Below the pieces are notes generated by a model. The model was not told the DNA's origin, did no database searches, and saw nothing but the letters and a program-made list of their open reading frames with translations. The translations under genes were made by a program, and so were the position numbers. 64,000 nucleotides of DNA from NCBI GenBank assembly GCA_036267135.1, contig DATAWQ010000019.1:62001-126000 (forward strand), given 5' to 3'. This DNA is from PALSA-505 sp036267135. GTDB lineage: Bacteria; Actinomycetota; Actinomycetes; Streptosporangiales; Streptosporangiaceae. This document shows positions 14,110 through 21,002 of this stretch, piece by piece (position 1 is the first letter of the stretch; the number at the start of each line of letters is the position of its first letter).

Positions 14110-15234
14110 ATGCCGGCGCCCGGGGACTCAGCGAAAGTACTGAGCGCCTTACGCCTGGGCTGGTACGTGGCCGAGGTGAGGGGCCGGAACCGGCCCGATG
14201 GCCCGAGACCCGCGGCGGATCAGCTGCCGAGCCGCGCGGGGCATGTCCTGCCACTGCACTTCGAGCGTACGGATGACGAGCTGCGGATCGAGGCCCAGGC
14301 CGTGCTGCGCAAGCTCTCAGACGATCTCGGTGTGGGCACGGTCAGCGGGAACGGCCAGCAGCAGAGCCAGGCAACCGTCATCGACCAGCAGGCACAGGCA
14401 CTCGCGCGGACCGCGCCGGGTAGTGCGGCCGCCGCCGGGGCGTGGGACACCCTGGCCGCCAGCATCTACGGTTTCGATGCGCACGCCCAGGACACCCTGG
14501 CCGCCGAATCCGACACGTGCTATACCGCGTACCAGCTTGGCCGCGGGCTGGCCGAGGTGTACTGGGCACTAGATCCCGGCGTGGCCTGCGACCCGTTGAC
14601 GCCGAACTGCTGGGAGTTCCTCGCCGGCGGGCACCGCTGCCGGGAGCTGGCCAGGCTGACGGGCCGTCTGAGCGCGTACTTCAATCCCTACTGCTGCCCC
14701 GCCATCGCCGGCACGCTCAGCCTGTGGCAATCGGTCGCCAGCAGCCCCCAGTGGCGGCAGGGCGCGCAGAGCTATCTCTTCCAGCAACTCCGTCACTGGT
14801 ACGAGCTGCTCATCCTCGGCCAGGACCCGTCCACCCTGATCAAGCCCTACGCGCTGGTCAAGAACTGGCGTACCTCCCTTCGCGTGCTACAGGCACTGTG
14901 GGTCCAGCTGGTCACCACGATCATCAGCCTGGCCCTCGTGATCGCAGTCATCACCCTCGTCGCCGATGGGTCCAGCACTCCCTTCGTCAAGTCCCTCCTC
15001 GGAGTTCTGGGGGCAGCCGGCCTGTCCACCGCCGCCTTTCAGACCAGGCTCAAGACAACCGCACAGGGCTTGCTGACCCGGTTCAGGCAAGACGCGTACA
15101 CGGACCTCGTCGCCGGGGAAATCGCGGTGGCGCCGGACAAGCCCGGGGTGCGCCGACAGGACAAGATCATCGCCGTGGAGATCAGCAAGCGGACGCTGAC
15201 CACCGTCGCGGACGCCGATGCGCCGCCGCCATAG
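14110..15234 (+). CDS. Unrecognised 374-residue protein with two C-terminal membrane segments
   Basis: I do not recognise this family with confidence. The N-terminal 75 residues (ALRLGWYVAEVRGR, then a DDELRIEAQAVLRKL helix) look like a distinct small domain. The centre (about 80-255) is helical, rich in Trp and Tyr, with a Cys pair NPYCCP. Two hydrophobic segments lie near residues 262-286 and 293-312, followed by a cytoplasmic-looking basic tail. It may be a membrane-attached effector or sensor. The N-terminal domain recalls proteins of actinobacterial multi-gene conflict (CATRA-type) loci, but that is only an impression. The gene is intact, between the marR/yceI fragments and an HNH nuclease remnant. 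Confidence 0.6.
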   Translation: MPAPGDSAKVLSALRLGWYVAEVRGRNRPDGPRPAADQLPSRAGHVLPLHFERTDDELRIEAQAVLRKLSDDLGVGTVSGNGQQQSQATVIDQQAQALARTAPGSAAAAGAWDTLAASIYGFDAHAQDTLAAESDTCYTAYQLGRGLAEVYWALDPGVACDPLTPNCWEFLAGGHRCRELARLTGRLSAYFNPYCCPAIAGTLSLWQSVASSPQWRQGAQSYLFQQLRHWYELLILGQDPSTLIKPYALVKNWRTSLRVLQALWVQLVTTIISLALVIAVITLVADGSSTPFVKSLLGVLGAAGLSTAAFQTRLKTTAQGLLTRFRQDAYTDLVAGEIAVAPDKPGVRRQDKIIAVEISKRTLTTVADADAPPP

Positions 15235-15355
15235 CGCTCCGGGAGCACAGCGGGATCGCTCCACACTGGATCTCACGATCAACTGCGCAGGTAGCCGAGG
15301 CCGCTGGGCACCTGGATGCACCGCGCCGCCAGCACAACAGCCGACGCGATCAACG

Positions 15356-15522
15356 ATGGCCCGGACCACGTCGTGCCCGACCCTCTACCGCGATCCTGAC
15401 GTCCTACCGCGATCCTGACGTCAAGGCCGCGTTAGGGAAGCTCTTCGGCAACAAGTGCGCCTACTGCGAGACGAGGGGATTTGCGGGCTTTCCGTGGGAC
15501 GTCGAGCACTTCCGGCAGACCC
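15356..15522 (+). pseudogene. HNH endonuclease (PtuB / TIGR02646-like) remnant
   Basis: The sequence reads MARTTSCPTLYRDPDV, hits a frameshift, then continues DPDVKAALGKLFGNKCAYCE and GFPWDVEHFRQT. CAYCE followed by DVEHFR is the zinc-binding and catalytic signature of HNH nucleases of the PtuB / TIGR02646 type, which act in Septu and retron defence systems. The frameshift is caused by a perfect 19-bp tandem duplication. The gene ends after the His of EHF; the rest of the nuclease is gone and a different gene fragment follows. Confidence 0.7.
15385..15422 (+). repeat. 19-bp perfect tandem duplication
   Basis: CTACCGCGATCCTGACGTC occurs at 15385-15403 and again directly at 15404-15422. Removing one copy restores a continuous frame through the HNH remnant. 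Confidence 0.95.
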
Positions 15523-15550
15523 GGCTCGCAGAGCTGGCGGCTCGCCTGCC

Positions 15551-15664
15551 CGGCAAGCGCTCGCGACGACCGCGGACATCGCGCACGCCGTCAGCTTCCC
15601 GATCGAGGGCGACTTCGTGACCGGCACCGTCTTGCACGCCGAGGGCGGCCAGCCACTGCTGTGA
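15551..15664 (+). pseudogene. 3' end of a short-chain dehydrogenase/reductase gene
   Basis: The last 37 codons read RQALATTADIAHAVSFPIEG, then DFVTGTVLHAEGGQPLL before a TGA. The pattern T-x-x-D/E-I-A-x-A-V-x-F followed by F-V-T-G-x-V-L-x-x-D/E-G-G is the normal C-terminus of SDR oxidoreductases. Rossmann fold, catalytic Tyr-Lys and start are all missing. It abuts the HNH fragment, so both are deletion-junction remnants. Confidence 0.7.
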
Positions 15665-15668
15665 CGCC

Positions 15669-15727
15669 GCTCCGGAGCAGGTATCGATGTGACGCTGCTC
15701 CGGAGCGGCATGACACCGCTCCGGAGC
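15669..15727. repeat. Three copies of the palindrome GCTCCGGAGC
   Basis: Identical 10-bp palindromes lie at 15669, 15697 and 15718, each preceded by TGAC(G/A)C. They stand just beyond the SDR remnant and 30-90 bp past the stop of the convergent secreted-protein gene. They could form alternative hairpins (terminator) or serve as repeated binding sites. Confidence 0.6.
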
Positions 15728-15759
15728 AGCGAAACGCACAGTCAGCTGATACCCGGCTG

Positions 15760-16887
15760 TTAGTTGCTCTCGGCCAGCGGATTATCAGCGCGCGTGTAGG
15801 TCCCGACCGCGGTGCACGTGCTGGCCGAGACGCACGACAGCCCTAGCAGTTCCTCCGGAGAGTTTGGGCTCCCGGTGGGCTGGGTCCGCCATGTGCCTTG
15901 GTAGTAACGCTCGGCCACGGTCGCATAACCAGCCGTGGGCGAGTACCCGACCGAGGTGCAGCCGGTGGCCGTCGCACAGGAGACGGCGGTGAGGATGATT
16001 GAGGCCGGGCTGGGCGTGGTCTGCGCCGTCCAGCCGGTGCCGTCCCAGTGCTCGGCCAGCGCCGCCCCGTTGCCATTCGTCCCGACCAGGGTGCAGTTGT
16101 TCTTCGCGGTACAGGAGACCCCGTTCAGCTGGCCGGTAATTGCCGACGAGCCACCCCGTGCAGACACGAACCGCCAGCGGCTGCCGTAGTGCTGCTCGGT
16201 CAGCCCCACGAAGTTGTTGATTCCGGGCCGCTGGAACCAGCCGACCGCGGTGCACTTGTCCGGTGCGGTGCACGAGACGCCCCTGAGGAAATCCGACCCG
16301 GCCTGTGGTGCGGGGATGGGTGTGGACTGGATCGTCCAGGTGCTGCCGTTCCAGTATTCGGCGAGGGTCGGTTCGGGGCGGGTCTGCGCTAGAGAGTTCC
16401 CGACCGCGGTGCAGCTAGTCGCGGACGGGCACGACACCGCGTCCAGGAATGAGCTGATAGCGCCCGAGGGGCTGGGCACGGACTGAAGGGCCCAGGTACT
16501 GCCGTCCCAGTGCTCGGCCAGCGGCATGGAGCCGCTGCCGCTGAGCGTGTAGTCCCCTACCGCGGTGCAACTGGTCGCCGACGAGCACGAGACGCCGGTC
16601 AGGTCGCTGAAATTCGCGCCGGACGGGTTCGGCGAGGTCTGGACAGTCCAGGCGCTGCCGTCCCACACCTCCACCAGCGTCACCGTGCCCGCATCGCTCT
16701 CGTAGTTCCCGACCGCCGTGCAACTGGCCGCCGACAGGCACGAGACGGCCTGCAACTGGCCGTTGACCCCGTCAGCGGGGGTGGGGGTGGGCTGGATCGT
16801 CCAGCTGGTGGTGGAAGCGCTCGCTCCCGGGACGGCACCTATCATCAGGCCTGCCGCCATCATCGTGATCATCAAGCCTCGCAGCAT
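15760..16887 (-). CDS. Secreted protein with seven VSC...CTAVG repeats (predicted beta-propeller)
   Basis: The protein starts MLRGLMITMMAAGLMIGAVP and has a signal peptide ending near ASAS, giving about 375 residues. Seven repeats of about 45-50 residues follow. Each has the form L-x-A/G-V-S-C-x(6)-C-T-A-V-G, then a strand with AEHWDGSTW or similar. The two cysteines of each repeat probably form a disulfide. Such tandem W-D-G-S-x-W repeats suggest a seven-bladed propeller acting outside the cell; partner and ligand are unknown. An alternative upstream start (16932) would add 15 residues before the signal peptide. The gene has no operon partner. Confidence 0.75.
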   Translation of the reverse strand: MLRGLMITMMAAGLMIGAVPGASASTTSWTIQPTPTPADGVNGQLQAVSCLSAASCTAVGNYESDAGTVTLVEVWDGSAWTVQTSPNPSGANFSDLTGVSCSSATSCTAVGDYTLSGSGSMPLAEHWDGSTWALQSVPSPSGAISSFLDAVSCPSATSCTAVGNSLAQTRPEPTLAEYWNGSTWTIQSTPIPAPQAGSDFLRGVSCTAPDKCTAVGWFQRPGINNFVGLTEQHYGSRWRFVSARGGSSAITGQLNGVSCTAKNNCTLVGTNGNGAALAEHWDGTGWTAQTTPSPASIILTAVSCATATGCTSVGYSPTAGYATVAERYYQGTWRTQPTGSPNSPEELLGLSCVSASTCTAVGTYTRADNPLAESN

Positions 16888-16981
16888 GTCTGCCCTCCGC
16901 AGCGTTTCAGTGGGGGATTGAAGTTCCAGCAAAGGTTGAGGTAGTTCTTTGCTCAGGGTTTAGACGCCCGTGAGGGGCGTA

Positions 16982-17007
16982 ACGTTTACCGGACCCCAAG
17001 TAAACGT
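16982..17007. promoter_or_regulatory. ACGTTTAC inverted repeat
   Basis: ACGTTTAC at 16982-16989 and GTAAACGT at 17000-17007 form an 8-bp inverted repeat with a 10-nt spacer, about 95 bp before the start of the secreted repeat protein. It is placed like an operator. Confidence 0.4.
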
Positions 17008-17194
17008 CACCTCGCACACAACCGGACACGTAGCGTTAAGCATGACGTAGCGATAAGTTTAAAACACGGAAGTTTTGGCGCACGGAAGTTTGGCGCCAGT
17101 TAATTCGTTCGGCGCACTGTTTGTTTCGTGCACTGTGCGGAATGGAATTTACTGTCTGCGGATTAGCGCGCCGGAAATCGGGCATAGAAATAGG

Positions 17195-17229
17195 CGAGGC
17201 CCCTCCATGCATGAGATGGAGGGGCCTCG
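17195..17229 (+). repeat. Hairpin of the dispersed element, copy B
   Basis: Arms CGAGGCCCCTCCAT (17195-17208) and its complement (17216-17229) form a perfect 14-bp stem with loop GCATGAG. Copy A at 3476-3512 has the same stem and loop except the first loop base. Loop conservation suggests selection on the RNA or on a protein site. Confidence 0.8.
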
Positions 17230-17243
17230 TCCGGCCTTACAGT

Positions 17244-17400
17244 GCTTACCTGCCGGCCTTTCAGCCGGAGGCTTACCTGCCGGCCTTTCAGCCGGAGGCT
17301 TACCTGCCGGCCTTTCGACCGGAGGCTTACCTGCCGGCCTTTCAGCCGGAGGCTTACCTGCCGGCCTTTCGACCGGGAGGCTACCTGCCAACCTCTCGGT
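17244..17400 (+). repeat. 27-bp minisatellite inside copy B
   Basis: Five near-perfect units of GCTTACCTGCCGGCCTTTCA + GCCGGAG run from 17244, with degenerate units to about 17510. Each contains CCGGC-CTTTCA-GCCGG, so every unit can form a small hairpin. The unit is 9 codons long, so all frames stay open; I do not regard it as coding. Confidence 0.85.
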
Positions 17401-17545
17401 GGGCAGGTCCCGCTGACCTGGCCGGAGGCTTACCGGCCGGTTGCCCGGCTGGCTTACCTGCCGACCTTTCGGCGGGCTGACCTGCCGGTTGCCCGGTGGG
17501 CCTGACCTGCCGACTGCTCAGCGGGTTGTGGTTGCCGATTGCTCG

Positions 17546-17797
17546 ATGACCACGCACTGAATCGACCGGTCACCGGGGCCAGAAACCCGCCCGAAGAACC
17601 GGTTTCCCGATTCTTCCTGCGTTACCGGAGTCTCCCCCGGTGCGATCCCCGTTTCCGGCGACAAGTGAATTTCTACTCAGCTTTGAATGCCAGCGCAAGA
17701 GATTATGGGAAGCAATCTGAAAATTTTTGTTTATCCACACGTCATCCACACGACGCGCGCTGTTATCCCCCGGCTCCTCCACAGGATCCGGTGGATA
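17546..17797 (+). repeat. Dispersed non-coding element, copy B (conserved 250 bp)
   Basis: This matches 3562-3817 of copy A in the same orientation, including CCCCGTTTCCGGCGACAAG, GAATTTCTACTCAGCTTT and the 9-mers TTATCCACA (17731), TCATCCACA (17742) and TTATCCCCC (17763) at the same spacings. An inverted GTGGATAA lies at about 17791. The copy ends just before the stop codon of the convergent ldcA-like gene. Confidence 0.8.
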
Positions 17798-17807
17798 ACC
17801 GCCGCGA

Positions 17808-18830
17808 TCACGACACCGCGGGCTCGAGGAAGGTCAGCGTGCCGGTGGCCGAGTCGAGTTCGGCCGGCACGCCGAGCGGGATCGTGGGCTGCGGCGCGGT
17901 GTGCCCGAAGCCGAGGCCCCAGGCCACCGGCACGCCCAGCCCGGCCAGCCGGTCGGCCAGCACCGCGGGCACGTCCTCGGCGGGGTTGCAGCCCGTCCAG
18001 GTGCCGAGCGCGATCCCGGCCACGCCGTCCAGCGCGCCGGAGCGCAGCAACTGGGTGAGCATCCGGTCCAGCCGGTAACAGTCCTCGTTCACGTCTTCGA
18101 GCAGCAGCAGGCAGCCAGCGAAACCCACGGAGGCACGGAACCGCCGACCGTCCCGCGACCCCCCAGCCGGGCCGGGTGGCACGTCACGACCGTCCAGAGT
18201 GCCCAGGTTGGCGGCGAGCATGCTGAGGTTGCCGCCGGCGGTCACGCCGGTGGCACGCCCGGGGGCCAGCCACCCGGCCGGGTCCGAGGCGAGTGTGCGG
18301 CCACCGGCGTCGGGGTCGAACAGCGCCTGGCGCAATGCTTCGGCCGCACCGGGGAACCCGGTGAAGCCGTCGCCCCAGATGTTGGGCGAGTGCAGCGTGG
18401 CCACGCGGAGCCGCAGTGCGAACGCCTCGTGCAGGGCGGTGACGTCGCTGAACCCGCTGAAAATCTTCGGCGGCACGGCGGCCATGGCGGCCCAGTCGAG
18501 CCGGTCCACGATGCGCTGCGCGCCGTAGCCGCCGCGGGCGCACAGCACCGCCTCGACGTCCGGGTCGAGCCAGGCCTGCTCCAGGTCGGCGGCCCGGTCC
18601 GCGTCCGCGCCGGCCAGGTAGCTGAGCGCCGGGTGCCGGGTCAGCGCGTGCGGGCCGACGTGGACGTCAAGGCCCCAGCCGGTCAGGATCCGGCAGCCGG
18701 CGGCGAGCAGATCCGGGTCGCCCCGGCCGCTCGGCGCGACCACGGCGACCCGGCTGCCCGGCCGCAGCCGCGCGGGCCTGCGCATCTGCCCGGTGAGCCG
18801 GACCGCGGCCGGAGCCAGGGCGCCGTTCAT
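17808..18830 (-). CDS. LD-carboxypeptidase (peptidase S66)
   Basis: A 340-residue S66 protein. The N-terminal half has VAVVAPSGRGDP and VLCARGGYGAQRI, then the nucleophile elbow GFSDVT with Ser128. The C-terminal half carries the catalytic Glu in LLLEDVNED and His in GFGHTAPQ. The full set fits the Ser-Glu-His triad of LdcA, which removes the terminal D-alanine from muropeptide tetrapeptides in the cytoplasm during peptidoglycan recycling. Its ATG overlaps the S9 peptidase stop (ATGA), so it is the last gene of the peptidase operon. The 340-residue length is somewhat longer than E. coli LdcA (about 300). Confidence 0.88.
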   Translation of the reverse strand: MNGALAPAAVRLTGQMRRPARLRPGSRVAVVAPSGRGDPDLLAAGCRILTGWGLDVHVGPHALTRHPALSYLAGADADRAADLEQAWLDPDVEAVLCARGGYGAQRIVDRLDWAAMAAVPPKIFSGFSDVTALHEAFALRLRVATLHSPNIWGDGFTGFPGAAEALRQALFDPDAGGRTLASDPAGWLAPGRATGVTAGGNLSMLAANLGTLDGRDVPPGPAGGSRDGRRFRASVGFAGCLLLLEDVNEDCYRLDRMLTQLLRSGALDGVAGIALGTWTGCNPAEDVPAVLADRLAGLGVPVAWGLGFGHTAPQPTIPLGVPAELDSATGTLTFLEPAVS

Positions 18831-20878
18831 GTGACCAGCGTGAGGGCCGGCGCGCCGGGCGGCTCGAAGCCGAGCACCTGGCCGAGGAAGGACAGTTCGG
18901 CCTGCAGCGCCGCGATGATCGTCCCGGCCTGGCGGAACCCGTGCTGCTCCCCCTCGAACGGCAGGTAGGCGTGCGGGATGTCCCGCCCGGCGATCCTGGC
19001 CAGCAGCCGCTCGCACTGCAGCGGCGGGCAGATCACGTCCTCCAGGCCCTGCAGTAGCAGGAACGGCACGCTGATCCGGTCGGCGTGGTTGACCGGGGAC
19101 CGGTCGTGGTAGATCTCGCGGTCCTGCGGCCAGGGGCCGACCAGGCTCTCCAGGTACTGGGATTCGAAGTCGTGCGTCTCCCCGGTGCGCCAGCCCGCCA
19201 GGTCGAGTATCGGGTAATAGATGATCCCGCCCCGGTAGACGCTGCCGGGCATGGTCAGCGAGCAAGCGCTGGTCCAGCCGCCGGCGCTGCCGCCCCTGAT
19301 GACCAGCCTGGCCGCGTCCGCGCTGCCCTCGGCGGCCAGCGCGAGGCCCACCTCGGCGCAGTCGGCCGCGTCCACCACGCCCCAGTTGTGCACCAGTCGC
19401 TCCCGGTAGCGGCGGCCGTGCCCGGTCGAGCCGCCGTAGTTCACCTCGACCACGCCGAGGCCGCGGCTGGTGAAGTAGGCGATCTCCAGGTCGTACACCA
19501 AGGCGGCGTGGCCGGTCGGGCCGCCGTGCACGAAGACCAGGTACGGCGGCGCCTCCCCCGCGGGCCCGGTGAAGCGGGGGTGGCGCGGCGGGTAGACGTT
19601 GGCGTAGATGTCGCGCCCGTCCTGCCCGCGGAACGTGCGGGTCTCCGGCTTCGGCAGGTAGGCCGCGTCCACTGGGCCGACGGCGGCGGGCCGCACCACC
19701 CGCACCTCGCGACGGGCCGCGTCCACCAGCACGACCTCGTGCGGCCGGTCCGTGCTCGCCGCCACCGTGGCCACCGTGCCGCCGTGGGCGACCAGGGCCG
19801 AGGCCCAGCCGGTGTAGCGCGAGCCGACGTCGCGCAGCACGCCGTCCGGGCCGAGTATGGATAGCTTGGTGCTGTCGCCGCCGTGCACCGCCGCGATCGA
19901 ACCGTCCGCCAGCGGTGCGAACCAGCGCTGGCCGAGTTGCCAGACCGCGCTGCCGAACTCCTCCTCGCGCGAGCACAGTGCTTGCGGCAGGCCCAGTGCT
20001 TGCGGCAGGCCCAGTGCTTCCGGCTCCCCCGCGGCCGGGCCGTCCAAGGTCAGCCGGTACAGGTTCCACCAGCCGGACGGGTCGTTCACGTAGACCAGCG
20101 TCCGCGGGCCGGTCCACTCCGCTTGCACGATCGACTGGCGCTCGCCGCCGGCCACGACCCGGGCGGGGCCCACGTCCCCACCGGTCACGTCCGCCACGCA
20201 CAGCACGGTGTCGTCCCAGGGCATCGACGGGTGGTCCCAGCCGATCCAGCTCAGCCCGCGGCCGTCCGGCGACAGCCGGGGGCAGCTCAGGAAATGATGC
20301 CCGGCCGCGAGCACCCGCACCAGGCCCGGGTCATCCACGGCGGAGCCGTCCAGCGGCACGGCCACGATGTCCCTGGTGACATCCGTGGGCGCGGGCCCGG
20401 TGAAGGTCTCCCGCACGCCCCAGATCTCATCCAGGGTGGGGTGAACGAAGAAGTCGGCGAACCGCATGCCGGCCCGGATCTCCGGCTCCGGGCTGACCGG
20501 CTGAGGATCGCGGCCGGGCCGGTCCGGCTCTAGCCGGTAGAGCCGCTGGTCGGCCCAGTTCGCGAACACCAGCACCGGCCCCTCGACGCCGGACAGGCCG
20601 GTGTCGCGGCCGGCCCACGGGTGGCCGCCGTATTCGATCACCCGGCTGCGCACGTACCAGGGCGCGGGCAGCACCTCGTCGACGACGGGGGGCCAGGTGC
20701 CCGCGCCGGACACCCGGCACCGGATGAGCGTGGCCCGGCCCTGCTGCTCGGGATGCGCCTGCGTCCACCACAGGTCCCCGGCCAGCCAGCCCAGCCAGCT
20801 CAGCCGGTCATTCTCCCCGGCCACGTCGGCCGCCGAGATCGGCGACATCCAGGTCCCGTACGCTGCGACCTCCGTCAT
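18827..20878 (-). CDS. S9 family peptidase (prolyl oligopeptidase / acylaminoacyl-peptidase type)
   Basis: A 683-residue cytoplasmic protein with no signal peptide. The N-terminal 400 residues form a propeller-like region. The C-terminal alpha/beta-hydrolase domain begins near YLVFVHGGPTGHAA. The catalytic Ser is in GGSAGG, Asp in GLEDVICP and His in EGEQHGF. It cleaves short peptides; specificity is not readable. An 18-bp tandem repeat near 19977-20030 gives the in-frame repeat ALGLPQALGLPQAL. The ATG at 20878 originally overlapped the M20 stop, as described under the M20 gene. It is third in a four-peptidase operon. Confidence 0.88.
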   Translation of the reverse strand: MTEVAAYGTWMSPISAADVAGENDRLSWLGWLAGDLWWTQAHPEQQGRATLIRCRVSGAGTWPPVVDEVLPAPWYVRSRVIEYGGHPWAGRDTGLSGVEGPVLVFANWADQRLYRLEPDRPGRDPQPVSPEPEIRAGMRFADFFVHPTLDEIWGVRETFTGPAPTDVTRDIVAVPLDGSAVDDPGLVRVLAAGHHFLSCPRLSPDGRGLSWIGWDHPSMPWDDTVLCVADVTGGDVGPARVVAGGERQSIVQAEWTGPRTLVYVNDPSGWWNLYRLTLDGPAAGEPEALGLPQALGLPQALCSREEEFGSAVWQLGQRWFAPLADGSIAAVHGGDSTKLSILGPDGVLRDVGSRYTGWASALVAHGGTVATVAASTDRPHEVVLVDAARREVRVVRPAAVGPVDAAYLPKPETRTFRGQDGRDIYANVYPPRHPRFTGPAGEAPPYLVFVHGGPTGHAALVYDLEIAYFTSRGLGVVEVNYGGSTGHGRRYRERLVHNWGVVDAADCAEVGLALAAEGSADAARLVIRGGSAGGWTSACSLTMPGSVYRGGIIYYPILDLAGWRTGETHDFESQYLESLVGPWPQDREIYHDRSPVNHADRISVPFLLLQGLEDVICPPLQCERLLARIAGRDIPHAYLPFEGEQHGFRQAGTIIAALQAELSFLGQVLGFEPPGAPALTLVT

Positions 20879-20890
20879 TGGCTCCCGCCT

Positions 20891-21002
20891 AGATCCATCA
20901 GCAGCCGCTCCATCACCCGCGCACCCCTGTGCTAGCCCGGGGGGTCGACCCGCCGGAACCCCCCGCGAGATCCATCAGCAGCCGCTCCATCACCCGCGCA
21001 CC
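20891..21002 (-). repeat. 35-bp direct repeat at the 3' end of the M20 gene
   Basis: An identical 35-bp block beginning AGATCCATCAGCAGCCGCTC lies at 20891-20925 and 20968-21002, 77 bp apart. The outer copy (20891) encodes in its original frame the same ARVMERLLMDL as the inner copy, followed by GGSQ and a stop overlapping the S9 start. The present M20 frame runs through it out of phase. Confidence 0.9.

Noticed and set aside
17244..17400. Possible CRISPR array
   Set aside because: The units are directly adjacent with no unique spacers and no cas genes are present.
17121..17480. Frame encoding nine-residue LPAFQPEAY repeats
   Set aside because: The 27-bp minisatellite keeps all frames open, and there is no start signal or conserved flank; a non-coding repeat explains it.
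3476..17797. Direct repeats of an integrated mobile element (attL/attR)
   Set aside because: The 14-kb interval contains core lipid genes, no integrase and no tRNA; the repeats are diverged rather than identical.
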